From positions 4,614,501-4,678,500 of the forward strand of contig NZ_CP050700.1 in NCBI RefSeq assembly GCF_010646885.2: DNA of 64,000 nucleotides. Direction: 5' to 3'. This DNA comes from Desulfopila sp. IMCC35008. GTDB taxonomy: Bacteria > Desulfobacterota > Desulfobulbia > Desulfobulbales > Desulfocapsaceae. Below are positions 51,679 to 60,272 of this stretch, piece by piece (the first letter of the stretch is position 1; each line of letters opens with the position of its first letter). Both the position numbers and the translations under genes were made by a program. Below the pieces are notes generated by a model, which was not told where the DNA came from, ran no database searches, and saw only the letters and a list, made by a program, of their open reading frames with translations.

Positions 51679-51793
51679 GTGTGTCCTCTCCTCTAGATGG
51701 GTTTTGTACTTCTTTGCATTGCATGGTCATGGCCCCGAACATTTCAAACGGGTGTGACCCAGCCTGTATCCATAATTACAGCTTCAAACAAGA

Positions 51794-51821
51794 GCTATAA
51801 TGTATATCACGTGCAGGTCAA
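51794..51821 (-). promoter_or_regulatory. Promoter of the dpp operon
   Basis: On the minus strand TTGACC (51821-51816) and TATAGC (51799-51794) are 16 bases apart, about 116 bases ahead of the dppA start. Confidence 0.6.
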
Positions 51822-51933
51822 GTAGATTGATAACTTTTTTTACTCTTAAAAAACATTTCACCGAGAACCGGTTTCGTATTTGAAAGCTTGTTTCTGCAAT
51901 AATACAAAGAGATAGTTCCGTTCGGCAACTGGC

Positions 51934-51958
51934 GGGATCAGACCTGAGGTCTGATCCC
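51934..51958. repeat. GGGATCAGACC palindromic repeat, copy 2
   Basis: Perfect 11-base arms (GGGATCAGACC and complement) around TGA, 22 bases after the minus-strand uracil permease stop. It is the same element as at 1604-1628 with one compensated base-pair change (GGGG/CCCC to GGGA/TCCC), and shares the TCAGTAC sequence in its right flank. The compensatory change shows the hairpin itself is conserved. Confidence 0.7.
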
Positions 51959-51979
51959 GGATTTTAAAATTCAGTACTC

Positions 51980-53296
51980 CTACTCTTCCTCGGCAGGCAG
52001 AATCAGATTCAACAGCAACCCGAGGATACCGGCAAGACCGATTTTCTCGATCGCGAATCCACCCGCAGAAAACTTCATACCACCGATACCGCAAACCAGG
52101 ATAACGGCAACGATAATGAGGTTTCTAGGTGTTGTCAGATCCTTACCAGACTTAACCAGAGTGTTGATGCCGACAACAGTAATCATACCAAATAACAGGA
52201 TCATAATGCCACCCATCACCGGCGTCGGGATCGTTGCCAGCAGGGCACCGATCTTCCCGACAAATGAGAGCAGGATGGCAGTGAGCGCCGCCCAGGTCAT
52301 GATGGCCGGATTAAAAGCCCTGGTCAGGGCCACAGCGCCACTCACCTCTGAATAGGTCGTGTTCGGGGGACCACCGAGCATGGAGGCAAGAGAGGTAGCC
52401 AAGCCATCACCCAATAAGGTGTTCTTGATACCCGGCTCTTCAATGTAATCTTTACCGGTAATCGAACTCACCGCCAGCACATCACCAAAGTGTTCAATTG
52501 CCGGGGCAATGGCCACCGGTACAATAAACAGAATAGCTTCCCACTTCCACTCAGGCATCACAAAGGCGGGCATGGCCAGCCATGCCTTGTCAGCAATAGG
52601 TGTCAGCGATATAAGCTGCGCACTGGTCCAGTTCGGCAATGCACCCGGATCAAACGAGGCCTGCAAAGCTGCGCTTATGCCGAACATGTCGAGACAAACC
52701 GATGTTACATATCCGGCAATAATACCGCAAAGAATAGGGATGAGTTTCAACCAGCCTCGTGCAAGAAGCGACACCACAACAGTGGTTACAAGAGAGACAC
52801 CTGCTATAATAATAGCCGTTTTCTCCGGCACCAGCCAGCCCGATCCGTCGCCGGTTCGCCCCATTGCCATATGTACGGCAACAGGGGCCAGTACCAGGCC
52901 GATAACCATGATGACCGGTCCGGTAACAACAGGCGGCAGCAATCTGTGCAACACGCCGGAACCGAAAAAACGCACAAGAAAGCTCAGGATAATATAGAAC
53001 ACACCGGCAGCGGTAAGACCGCACATAGTGGCCGGGATTCCCCAGGTCTGTACCCCATATATTATAGGGGCGATAAAGGCAAACGAAGAGGCCAGGAAGA
53101 CAGGAACCTTACCTTTCGTTACTACCTGGAAAACCAGGGTGCCGGCACCTGCGGTAAACAGGGCCACGTTCGGATCCAGGCCGGTCAGAATGGGGACCAG
53201 GACCAAAGCACCGAATGCCACAAACAACATCTGGGCCCCTAAAAGACAGTCACTGAACCGAAAGCTGTATTCGGTTCCGGATGCTCCGCTTGCCAT
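51980..53296 (-). CDS. Uracil-xanthine permease (NCS2 family, UraA-like)
   Basis: A 438-residue inner-membrane nucleobase:cation symporter with about 14 segments: LLGAQMLFVAFGALVLVPILTGLDPNVALFTAGAGTLVFQ at the N-terminus, the QE-type region IVPVAIAPAIEHFGDVLAVSSITGKDYIEEPGIKNTLLGDGLATSLASMLGGPPNTTYSEVSGAVALTRAF, and a C-terminal GGMKFSAGGFAIEKIGLAG. The neighbouring upp gene indicates uracil as the substrate. A GGAGAGG ribosome site precedes the ATG. It follows upp on the same strand but a terminator lies between. Confidence 0.92.
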   Translation of the reverse strand: MASGASGTEYSFRFSDCLLGAQMLFVAFGALVLVPILTGLDPNVALFTAGAGTLVFQVVTKGKVPVFLASSFAFIAPIIYGVQTWGIPATMCGLTAAGVFYIILSFLVRFFGSGVLHRLLPPVVTGPVIMVIGLVLAPVAVHMAMGRTGDGSGWLVPEKTAIIIAGVSLVTTVVVSLLARGWLKLIPILCGIIAGYVTSVCLDMFGISAALQASFDPGALPNWTSAQLISLTPIADKAWLAMPAFVMPEWKWEAILFIVPVAIAPAIEHFGDVLAVSSITGKDYIEEPGIKNTLLGDGLATSLASMLGGPPNTTYSEVSGAVALTRAFNPAIMTWAALTAILLSFVGKIGALLATIPTPVMGGIMILLFGMITVVGINTLVKSGKDLTTPRNLIIVAVILVCGIGGMKFSAGGFAIEKIGLAGILGLLLNLILPAEEE

Positions 53297-53380
53297 AAAC
53301 CTCTCCTCCTTTACAGATTGAACTCATGAAAGACATTCTGAAAACAGAATACTGACTATATCTGCCAGCTGTTTTCAGAC

Positions 53381-53414
53381 AAAAAAAAAGTCATTACAGA
53401 ATCTGTAATGACTT
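53381..53414 (-). terminator. Intrinsic terminator after upp
   Basis: On the minus strand AAAGTCATTACAGA and TCTGTAATGACTTT pair perfectly, followed by nine T. It lies between upp and the uracil permease gene, so permease expression depends on read-through or on a second promoter in the following 85 bases. Confidence 0.9.
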
Positions 53415-53420
53415 TGCTGG

Positions 53421-54047
53421 TTACTTTGTACCGAAGATCTTATCCCCGGCGTCTCCTAAGCCCGGTAAAATGTAGCCTACCTCATTGAGCTTCTCGTCTA
53501 TCGCCGCCACGTATATCTCAACGTCCGGATGCAGGGCCGTCACTTTTTCTATACCCTCAGGTGCGGCTACAAGGAACAGCCCTTTAATCCTTTTGCAGCC
53601 CGATTTCTTCAGCGTCTCGATAGTGGCTATCAGCGTACCGCCGGTTGCCAGCATGGGGTCGAGGATGAGAGCGGTCCGCTCTTCCATCTCAGAGGTTGTC
53701 TTCACGTAATATTCAACAGGAAGCAGCGTCTCCTCATTGCGATAATAACCGACAACACTTACCTTGGCAGAGGGGATAAGATCGATAACCCCGTTCATCA
53801 TCCCAAGTCCGGCCCTCAGGATCGGCACAATGGTAATTTTCTTCCCTTTGATCTCCTCAACCTCTACATCCCCGGCCCAACCCTGGATTGTTTTCTTCTG
53901 GGTCGGCAGATCCTTGGCAGCCTCATATGTCAGTAATCGAGCGACCTCGGATGAAAGATCCCGAAAATCCTTGGTAGAAATATCGTGCTGACGCATCAGT
54001 CCGAGTTTATGTTTGATGAGTGGATGATCCGCTACATTTACGGTCAT
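53421..54047 (-). CDS. upp: Uracil phosphoribosyltransferase
   Basis: A 208-residue enzyme, the same length as E. coli Upp, converting uracil and PRPP to UMP. Motifs: HPLIKHKLGLMRQHDISTKDFRDLSSEVARLLTYEA, ILRAGLGMMNGVIDLIPSAKVSVVGYYRNEETL, the PRPP loop ALILDPMLATGGTLIATIE, and YILPGLGDAGDKIFGTK at the C-terminus. I start at the ATG at 54047 (GGGGAG upstream); the frame is open for 21 more codons that lack similarity. Pairs with the uracil permease. Confidence 0.95.
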   Translation of the reverse strand: MTVNVADHPLIKHKLGLMRQHDISTKDFRDLSSEVARLLTYEAAKDLPTQKKTIQGWAGDVEVEEIKGKKITIVPILRAGLGMMNGVIDLIPSAKVSVVGYYRNEETLLPVEYYVKTTSEMEERTALILDPMLATGGTLIATIETLKKSGCKRIKGLFLVAAPEGIEKVTALHPDVEIYVAAIDEKLNEVGYILPGLGDAGDKIFGTK

Positions 54048-54225
54048 AATTTTCTCCCCGAAATTGATTGTGTATGTGTCCCATGGAACAGGTGTCCATT
54101 CTGTGGGCACACGCCATCAGCAACTGCTTAAAATTGCAGAAAAAATGGTCAGAAACTGGAATTTTCACGTGTAATTGGACGGGTTATTCGCCCTTGTACG
54201 GCCCCCGAATATACCTGTCTTCTTA

Positions 54226-54261
54226 TAAAAAAACAGGGGAAAAAAGCAAGGTTTTTCCTGT
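54226..54261 (-). terminator. Terminator after the EamA gene
   Basis: Read on the minus strand, ACAGGAAAAA pairs with TTTTTT..CCTGT (two-base bulge) and is followed by seven T. It separates the EamA gene at 54284-55186 from upp. Confidence 0.7.
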
Positions 54262-54283
54262 CTTCACAGGATGGAGTCATTGC

Positions 54284-55186
54284 TTACCCCAGAGTTCTCG
54301 GCTTACCAATCGGGCTTATCGGAACAAGCTCAACAGCCATAATTCCTGCCAGGATCAAAAGCCCGCCCGAAAGCTGAAAAAGAGTTACCCGCTCTCCCAA
54401 AATGAGAAAGCCGGCCAGCGCCGCAAAGATGGTTTCCGAGCTCAGGATGATTGCCGCATCTGCAGCCTGTGTATATCGCTGGCCAACAACTTGCAGTGTG
54501 AAGGCCATACCCACCGAGAAGACACCGACATAACCGATGCCAAACAGTGCCCCGCCAAAATCGGCAATCGACGGATTTTCGATAAAAAGCCCTAGTCCAA
54601 GCCCCAGAAGACCGCACACGAAAAACTGGAAGGTTGCAACCACCAGCGGCGCCCGTGTCCGTGAAGCGATATAACCAACCAAAAGGACATGGCCAGCCCA
54701 GAACAGGGTAGAACCAATGACCCAGAGATCGCCCATCTGCAGTTGCACATCATGGGCCCCGCTCATAATATAAGTGCCCATAAAACAACCAATGGAGGCG
54801 GGCCAGACAACCCAGTGCACCTTTCGCTTTAGCAGCAGCAGGCCGATGATCGGCACCATGGGTACATAAAGTGCGGTTAAAAAACCCGCATTTGTGACAG
54901 TGGTATGTAAAATGCCATATTGCTGCAGGCAGGCTGCGGTAAACAGGACAGAGCCGGTGAGAACAAGAAGTAACCAATCGGTGCTTTGAAAACGATATTC
55001 ATTGGGATGGACACGACGGAACTGGCGCAGGGCAAAGGGGAGTACCACGAGTCCCCCCACCAGGAACCTCGCCCCGGTGAAACTGATGGTTCCCAGGTTA
55101 CCCGTACCAGTCTGCTGGGCGACAAAAGCGCTGCCCCAGATCATGGCAGCCAGCAACAGTACCAGGTTTGCTCGAAGACGACTCAT
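54284..55186 (-). CDS. EamA-family transporter
   Basis: A 300-residue inner-membrane protein of two EamA repeats: ANLVLLLAAMIWGSAFVAQQTGTGNLGTISFTGARFLVGGLVVLPF starts the first and YTQAADAAIILSSETIFAALAGFLILGERVTLFQLSGGLLILAGIMAVEL ends the second. Ten hydrophobic segments. Substrate unknown. Only 24% or so of its length is visibly similar to the first EamA protein in this window, so it is not a recent duplicate. Confidence 0.85.
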   Translation of the reverse strand: MSRLRANLVLLLAAMIWGSAFVAQQTGTGNLGTISFTGARFLVGGLVVLPFALRQFRRVHPNEYRFQSTDWLLLVLTGSVLFTAACLQQYGILHTTVTNAGFLTALYVPMVPIIGLLLLKRKVHWVVWPASIGCFMGTYIMSGAHDVQLQMGDLWVIGSTLFWAGHVLLVGYIASRTRAPLVVATFQFFVCGLLGLGLGLFIENPSIADFGGALFGIGYVGVFSVGMAFTLQVVGQRYTQAADAAIILSSETIFAALAGFLILGERVTLFQLSGGLLILAGIMAVELVPISPIGKPRTLG

Positions 55187-55401
55187 TGAATCCCCTTAAA
55201 ATGTAACAATAATCAATCGCCTTTCTGACCAGTATGGTTTGGGGCGTTCATTGTGCGGTCGCCAGTATACATTCTCATATTTTTTTTACAAGACCAGACA
55301 AACTGAGAAAAAAGGACCTCCTGTTTCAGATGTTTCGGCATATCACTTCATGGAAAACGACCTTCACTCGAGCCGTATTACGGTTTCATTTGAAATTAAA
55401 A
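55187..55401. other. Divergent gap between EamA and glpR-like genes
   Basis: Promoter space for both genes; no coding frame has support. Confidence 0.4.
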
Positions 55402-55430
55402 TTGACATTGTTTCGAAATAACAACATAAT
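55402..55430 (+). promoter_or_regulatory. Promoter of the GlpR-type gene with operator-like TTTCGAAA
   Basis: TTGACA (55402-55407) and CATAAT (55425-55430) are 17 bases apart, a near-consensus promoter 50 bases before the regulator start. The palindrome TTTCGAAA (55411-55418) lies in the spacer; related TTCGA boxes lie before glpD, so autoregulation by the GlpR-type repressor is likely. Confidence 0.7.
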
Positions 55431-55479
55431 GGTCTTCTCATAAAGATTTCTTATCTAATCCTTCAGAGGGAATGAAGTC

Positions 55480-56247
55480 ATGGATCATCTTTCCACCAGA
55501 CAGAACAAAATCCTGAGCTTAGCTCGGGAACAGGGGCGTGTTGATGTAGATGAATTGTCGCGTTCCTTCAAGGTTTCCCCACAGACCATCCGAAAAGACT
55601 TAAACGATCTTTGTGAAAAGCAGATCCTGCAAAGGATTCATGGCGGAGCTATTGTCGGCTCAGGTATCGAAAACGTCAGCTACGAGGCGCGACGCCTGCT
55701 GGCTCCGAAAAGCAAACAACTCATCGGTTCCACAGCCGCCCAGCTTATCCCGGACAACAGTTCGCTCCTCATAAATATAGGGACAACGACGGAACAGGTC
55801 GCCCATTCCCTGAAACAACACCATGGCCTGCTGGTTATCACCAATAATGTGAACGCTGTAGGTATAATGAAGAATTTCCTGGGTATAGAGCTCATCATAG
55901 CAGGTGGGCTCGTGCGCAGATCTGATGGTGGTATCGTTGGTGAGGCGGCGGTGGATTTTATCAATCAGTTTAAGGTGGACTACGCGGTCATCGGTGTCTC
56001 CGCCATTGATGAGGATGGCTCGCTGCTGGACTACGATTTCCGTGAGGTTCGTGTGGCCCAGGCGATCATCAAAAATGCCCGCCATGTCATTCTGGTGGCA
56101 GATGTTTTAAAACTTGAACGCAATGCACCGGTGCGCCTCGGCCATGTTTCACAAATCAACACCATAGTAACAGACGGTAAGATGCCCAGGAAACTCCGGG
56201 ATGTTTGCCAGGACCATGGTGTCGAAATTGTAATAGCAAAACCCTGA
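55480..56247 (+). CDS. glpR: DeoR-family regulator, GlpR-like
   Basis: A 255-residue DeoR-type repressor: TRQNKILSLAREQGRVDVDELSRSFKVSPQTIRKDLNDLCEKQILQRIHGGAI is the DNA-binding domain with the family signature, and the sugar-phosphate-binding domain (LINIGTTTEQVAHSL, ITNNVNAVGIM, IIAGGLVRRSDGGIVGEAAVDFI) follows. The inducer in the GlpR group is glycerol-3-phosphate, and the next gene is glpD, so control of the glycerol operon is a strong inference. Confidence 0.88.
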   Translation: MDHLSTRQNKILSLAREQGRVDVDELSRSFKVSPQTIRKDLNDLCEKQILQRIHGGAIVGSGIENVSYEARRLLAPKSKQLIGSTAAQLIPDNSSLLINIGTTTEQVAHSLKQHHGLLVITNNVNAVGIMKNFLGIELIIAGGLVRRSDGGIVGEAAVDFINQFKVDYAVIGVSAIDEDGSLLDYDFREVRVAQAIIKNARHVILVADVLKLERNAPVRLGHVSQINTIVTDGKMPRKLRDVCQDHGVEIVIAKP

Positions 56248-56560
56248 CCCAAGATCACAGAAAAAATTCATGACAAAACAGCATCCACATGGGAGCAGAT
56301 CATGTTGACGATGCGCACTTTTTAACATGTCGTCAAAGGATACAGTAAAATTATTATTGATGCTTATTTTCACTTGATTGAATATTCATTTTCGATTAAG
56401 TATCAAATAGGCTTTGATTCGAAACCTAAAATTGTCAAAGACGAAACACTCTCAATAGCGAGAGTTCCATAGCCCGACAGGATGGATAGAACGCACAGGC
56501 AGCAGCTATCCATGAACGGTCAACACACCTGCCGGGCTCGAATCAGCGGAGGGATACGAC
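56248..56560 (+). promoter_or_regulatory. glpD leader with GlpR-like boxes and a large hairpin
   Basis: ATTTTCGATTAA (56388-56399) and GATTCGAAAC (56416-56425) share the TTCGA core with the box in the glpR promoter and are candidate GlpR sites. A TTGATT (56374-56379) could be a -35. Downstream, AGCCCGACAGG (56471-56481) pairs with CCTGCCGGGCT (56528-56538), and inside it ATGGATAG (56482-56489) pairs exactly with CTATCCAT (56506-56513). This 68-base structure ends 22 bases before the GTG start and would fold in the mRNA leader. Confidence 0.55.
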
Positions 56561-58060
56561 GTGAAAGCTCCCGTTTATGATCTCGCCATTATCGGTGGCG
56601 GTATTAACGGTTGCGGCATTGCCAGAGATGCTGCAGGCCGTGGTCTTTCAGTGTTCCTTTGCGAACAGCATGATCTTGCAAGCGGCACATCTTCGGCTTC
56701 GACAAAACTCATCCACGGCGGACTTCGTTATCTCGAATATTACGAATTCCGTCTTGTCCGCGAAGCGCTCACTGAGCGGGAAGTCCTTCTAAAGGCTGCA
56801 CCGCACATCATCTGGCCGTTGCGCTTTGTCCTCCCCCACCACAAAGGACTTCGTCCCGGCTGGCTGATCAGGATCGGCCTTTTTCTGTACGACCACCTTG
56901 GAGGCAGGAAACTGCTGCCGGGAACATCCGTCGTCAACCTTCGAACCGATGAGGCAGGCACATGCCTGAAAGGTGATTATACCAAGGGGTTTGAATACTC
57001 TGACTGCTGGGTTATGGATGCACGGCTGGTCGCATTGAATGCCATCGATGCCAAAAAGCGTGGAGCCGAAATCAGAACACGCTCCAAGTGCATCTCGGCC
57101 ACGAGAGAAGGCAGTATTTGGAATATAGTCATAGAAGACAGCCTCACCGGTGAAACGGAGACAATTCACTCAAAAGTACTCGTTAATGCAAGTGGCCCCT
57201 GGCTCGACAACACCCTCTCGACCATCGAGCATAAAGAGAGCAAGGAACATATCAGGATGGTGAAGGGCAGTCACATCATTGTAAACAGACTGTTCGACCA
57301 TCCCAGAGCTTATATATTTCAAAATGCGGACGGCAGAATTATTTTCGCCATCCCCTATGAAACAAAATTTACCCTGATCGGCACAACTGATGTGGACTTT
57401 TCCGGTGAACCGGGAGAGGTTGCCATCTCTGAGAACGAAATTGATTACCTCTGCGAGGCGGCAAGCGAATACTTCTCACCGGCGATAACAAAAGCTGATG
57501 TTGTCGCCAACTTTTCAGGGATTCGCCCGCTTTTTGATGATGGTAAGAGCGACGCCAAGGCGGCAACGCGCGACTATGTATTAAAACTCGACGAGAGTAA
57601 CCGTGCCCCCCTGCTCTCTATCTACGGGGGCAAGATCACCACTTATAGAAAGCTTTCTGAATCGGTACTGGAGAAACTCAGTGACTTTCTCCCGAAGATG
57701 GGGGGCGAATGGACTGCCAACGCCCATCTGCCAGGAGGAGACTTTGACTGCACTGCTTTTGAGGATGAAGTAGAAGCGCTGCAGAAAAACCATCCACTCC
57801 TACCTGAAGGGCTTGCCACAAGATTGATACGACTCTATGGTACCGTTGCCCACGAAATGTGCACGGCTATCCGCTCAACCGATGATCTTGGTAAACATTT
57901 CGGCAGCGACCTGTATGAGTTTGAAGTACGCCACTTGATACAAAATGAATGGGCCCGAAGCGCTGAAGACATTCTCTGGCGCCGGACCTGTCTCGGCCTG
58001 ACCGTTAGCGATGCAGAAGCTGCGTCACTGCAGGATTGGCTCGATCAGCAACAACCATAA
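56561..58060 (+). CDS. glpD: Glycerol-3-phosphate dehydrogenase (FAD, aerobic type)
   Basis: A 499-residue flavoprotein that oxidises glycerol-3-phosphate to dihydroxyacetone phosphate and reduces quinone at the inner membrane. FAD-binding GGGINGCGIARDAAGRGLSVFLCEQ at the N-terminus, GTSSASTKLIHGGLRYLEYYEFRLVREAL, the later GTTDVDF and the IRPLFDD segment, and the C-terminal DAO-type domain are all as in GlpD. It starts with GTG (GGAGGG seven bases ahead). First structural gene after glpR; 25 bases before the GlpS ATPase. Confidence 0.95.
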   Translation: MKAPVYDLAIIGGGINGCGIARDAAGRGLSVFLCEQHDLASGTSSASTKLIHGGLRYLEYYEFRLVREALTEREVLLKAAPHIIWPLRFVLPHHKGLRPGWLIRIGLFLYDHLGGRKLLPGTSVVNLRTDEAGTCLKGDYTKGFEYSDCWVMDARLVALNAIDAKKRGAEIRTRSKCISATREGSIWNIVIEDSLTGETETIHSKVLVNASGPWLDNTLSTIEHKESKEHIRMVKGSHIIVNRLFDHPRAYIFQNADGRIIFAIPYETKFTLIGTTDVDFSGEPGEVAISENEIDYLCEAASEYFSPAITKADVVANFSGIRPLFDDGKSDAKAATRDYVLKLDESNRAPLLSIYGGKITTYRKLSESVLEKLSDFLPKMGGEWTANAHLPGGDFDCTAFEDEVEALQKNHPLLPEGLATRLIRLYGTVAHEMCTAIRSTDDLGKHFGSDLYEFEVRHLIQNEWARSAEDILWRRTCLGLTVSDAEAASLQDWLDQQQP

Positions 58061-58085
58061 CCGCCCACACCAAAAAGGAGAAATA

Positions 58086-59174
58086 ATGCAGCTTGAGTTA
58101 CAAGACGTCTGCAGAAAGGTCGGGGACGAATTTCATATTCGTGACGTCTCCCTGACACTGGAGGCCGGAACCCTCAATATCCTGCTTGGACCGACACTAT
58201 CAGGAAAAACATCCCTGATGCGGCTCATGATCGGATTAGATAAACCAACTTCCGGCAAGGTCCTGGTCGATGGCCAGGACGTCTCGGCCGTCCCGGTGCA
58301 AAAGCGCAATGCGGCAATGGTTTACCAGCAGTTCATTAACTACCCGAACCTGACCGTTTTTGAGAACATCGCCTCCCCGTTACGTATCGCGGGCAGGCCC
58401 AAGGGGGAGATTGAGGAGAGGGTAAGGGAAATAGCTGAATTGCTTAAACTCGTCCCGATGCTGGAACGCACTCCCCAGGAATTATCCGGCGGCCAGCAAC
58501 AAAGGACAGCATTGGCCAGGGCCCTGGTAAAAGGTGCTGATCTGGTACTTCTTGATGAGCCGCTGGCCAATCTGGATTATAAACTGCGCGAAGAACTGCG
58601 TGAGGAGTTCCCGAAGATTTTTGCCGCCACCGGTGCTATTTTTGTTTACGCCACCACCGAACCATCCGAGGCGTTACTGCTCGGCGGCAAAACCGCCCCT
58701 CTGCATGAAGGGATGGTTACCCAGTTCGGACCGACCATAGATGTCTTCAAACGGCCGGAAAACCTCATTTCCGCCCAGATCTTTTCAGATCCGCCAATGA
58801 ACCTGCTGCCGGTAACCAAGCTCAACAACACCATGCTGTTCAAGAGCCAGGTCAACGTCCCACTGATCGGCAAGCTGCCGGATCTGCCCGATGCAGATTA
58901 CACCATCGCCTTCAGGCCGAACCACCTCTACCTGGAGCCGCCGCCAAGCGGAGGCATCGGGGTAAAAGCGAAAGTGGCGGTAACCGAGATTACCGGTTCC
59001 GAGAGCTATATCCATGTAGATGTCGCCGGTTTGCGCTGGGTTGTCCTCGCCCCCGCCATCCGCAATATCGACATCGACACCACCATCGAAGTATTCCTGG
59101 ACCCGTCGAAATTCTACGTTTTCGATAAAACCGACCAGCTTGTCGTCACCCCGGAATCCCTGGAAACAGCCTAA
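58086..59174 (+). CDS. glpS: Glycerol ABC importer ATPase GlpS
   Basis: A 362-residue ATPase of the sugar/glycerol ABC family. Walker A reads GPTLSGKT, Q-loop VYQQFINYPNLTVFENI, signature LSGGQQQRTALARALVKGADLVLLDEPLANLD. The H-loop, normally THDxxEA, reads YATTEPSEA, so the histidine is missing. The C-terminal regulatory OB domain (about 240-362) is present. The ATG at 58086 has AGGAG seven bases ahead. Together with GlpT, GlpPQ, a DUF2160 protein and GlpV this is the rhizobial-type glycerol importer, and GlpR/GlpD upstream confirm glycerol. Confidence 0.9.
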   Translation: MQLELQDVCRKVGDEFHIRDVSLTLEAGTLNILLGPTLSGKTSLMRLMIGLDKPTSGKVLVDGQDVSAVPVQKRNAAMVYQQFINYPNLTVFENIASPLRIAGRPKGEIEERVREIAELLKLVPMLERTPQELSGGQQQRTALARALVKGADLVLLDEPLANLDYKLREELREEFPKIFAATGAIFVYATTEPSEALLLGGKTAPLHEGMVTQFGPTIDVFKRPENLISAQIFSDPPMNLLPVTKLNNTMLFKSQVNVPLIGKLPDLPDADYTIAFRPNHLYLEPPPSGGIGVKAKVAVTEITGSESYIHVDVAGLRWVVLAPAIRNIDIDTTIEVFLDPSKFYVFDKTDQLVVTPESLETA

Positions 59175-59186
59175 GAGGAACAGCAC

Positions 59187-60272
59187 ATGGCCAATATAAC
59201 CTTAAAAGAAATCGCCCACTCCTATACCGGGGAGTCTGATAATCCGGAAGATTTTGCCCTGAAACGGCTGGATCTTACCTGGCGCGACGGTGGCGCCTAC
59301 GCTCTACTCGGCTCTTCCGGCTGTGGCAAGACAACTCTATTGAATATCATCTCCGGCCTGCTCACCCCCACCAGGGGCCAGGTCCTGTTCAATGATCAAG
59401 ACGTCACCGGGTTACCTCCCGAGCAGCGAAATATAGCTCAGATATTCCAGTTCCCCGTTATTTACGATACCATGACAGTGTTCGACAACCTGGCGTTCCC
59501 ACTGAAAAACAGGGGCCGCTCTAAAAAGGAGATCGAGCCAAGAGTCGTTGAACTGGCAAAAATGCTTGGGTTAGAGAAAAACCTGCGCACCAAGGCCCAG
59601 CATCTCACAGCCGATGCCAAGCAGAAGATATCGCTTGGGCGCGGACTGATTCGGCAGAGTGTCAATGCCATCCTGTTTGATGAACCGCTCACCGTTATAG
59701 ATCCCCAGCTGAAATGGGAATTGCGTTCCCAGCTCAAACACCTGCATAAACAATTCGGCTTTACCATGATTTATGTCACCCACGACCAGACCGAAGCGCT
59801 GACATTCGCCGACGAGGTTGTGGTCATGTATGAAGGCAAGATCGTACAGGTAGGAACGCCGGAGGTTCTCTTCGAAAGACCGGAGCACACCTTTGTCGGC
59901 TACTTTATTGGTTCACCGGGCATGAATGTGCTCGAGTGTGACCTGCAAGGCGATAAGGCCCTCATTCACAGCCACCCCATACAGCTCGACCAGGTCTACG
60001 CCCCCCCGGCATCAAAAAATGTCAAACTGGGCATCCGGCCCGAACATCTTTCACTGACAGCACCGGGTGGAGACGGACTGCAGGTCAAAATCCTGCGGGT
60101 GGATGACATTGGCCGCCACAAGGTGGTCCGTGTGGCCCTGAATGGCCACGAACTCAATGTCATTATGCCGGAGATGCAAGGGATGACGGCAGATCAGGCC
60201 ACCCTGGTCGTCGCCCCCGAACACACCAATATATATGTTGATGAAAAGCGTGTGACAGGAGGTGCCAAGTGA
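59187..60272 (+). CDS. glpT: Glycerol ABC importer ATPase GlpT
   Basis: A 361-residue ATPase partner of GlpS. Walker A GSSGCGKT, Q-loop IFQFPVIYDTMTVFDNL, Walker B ILFDEPLTVID and H-loop YVTHDQTEA are canonical, but the ABC signature is replaced by LTADAKQKISLGRGL (LSGGQ is absent). The C-terminal regulatory domain is present. The defect pattern mirrors that of GlpS. The symbol follows the rhizobial glycerol ABC nomenclature and is not the glycerol-3-phosphate antiporter GlpT. Its end overlaps the next permease start by four bases. Confidence 0.88.
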   Translation: MANITLKEIAHSYTGESDNPEDFALKRLDLTWRDGGAYALLGSSGCGKTTLLNIISGLLTPTRGQVLFNDQDVTGLPPEQRNIAQIFQFPVIYDTMTVFDNLAFPLKNRGRSKKEIEPRVVELAKMLGLEKNLRTKAQHLTADAKQKISLGRGLIRQSVNAILFDEPLTVIDPQLKWELRSQLKHLHKQFGFTMIYVTHDQTEALTFADEVVVMYEGKIVQVGTPEVLFERPEHTFVGYFIGSPGMNVLECDLQGDKALIHSHPIQLDQVYAPPASKNVKLGIRPEHLSLTAPGGDGLQVKILRVDDIGRHKVVRVALNGHELNVIMPEMQGMTADQATLVVAPEHTNIYVDEKRVTGGAK

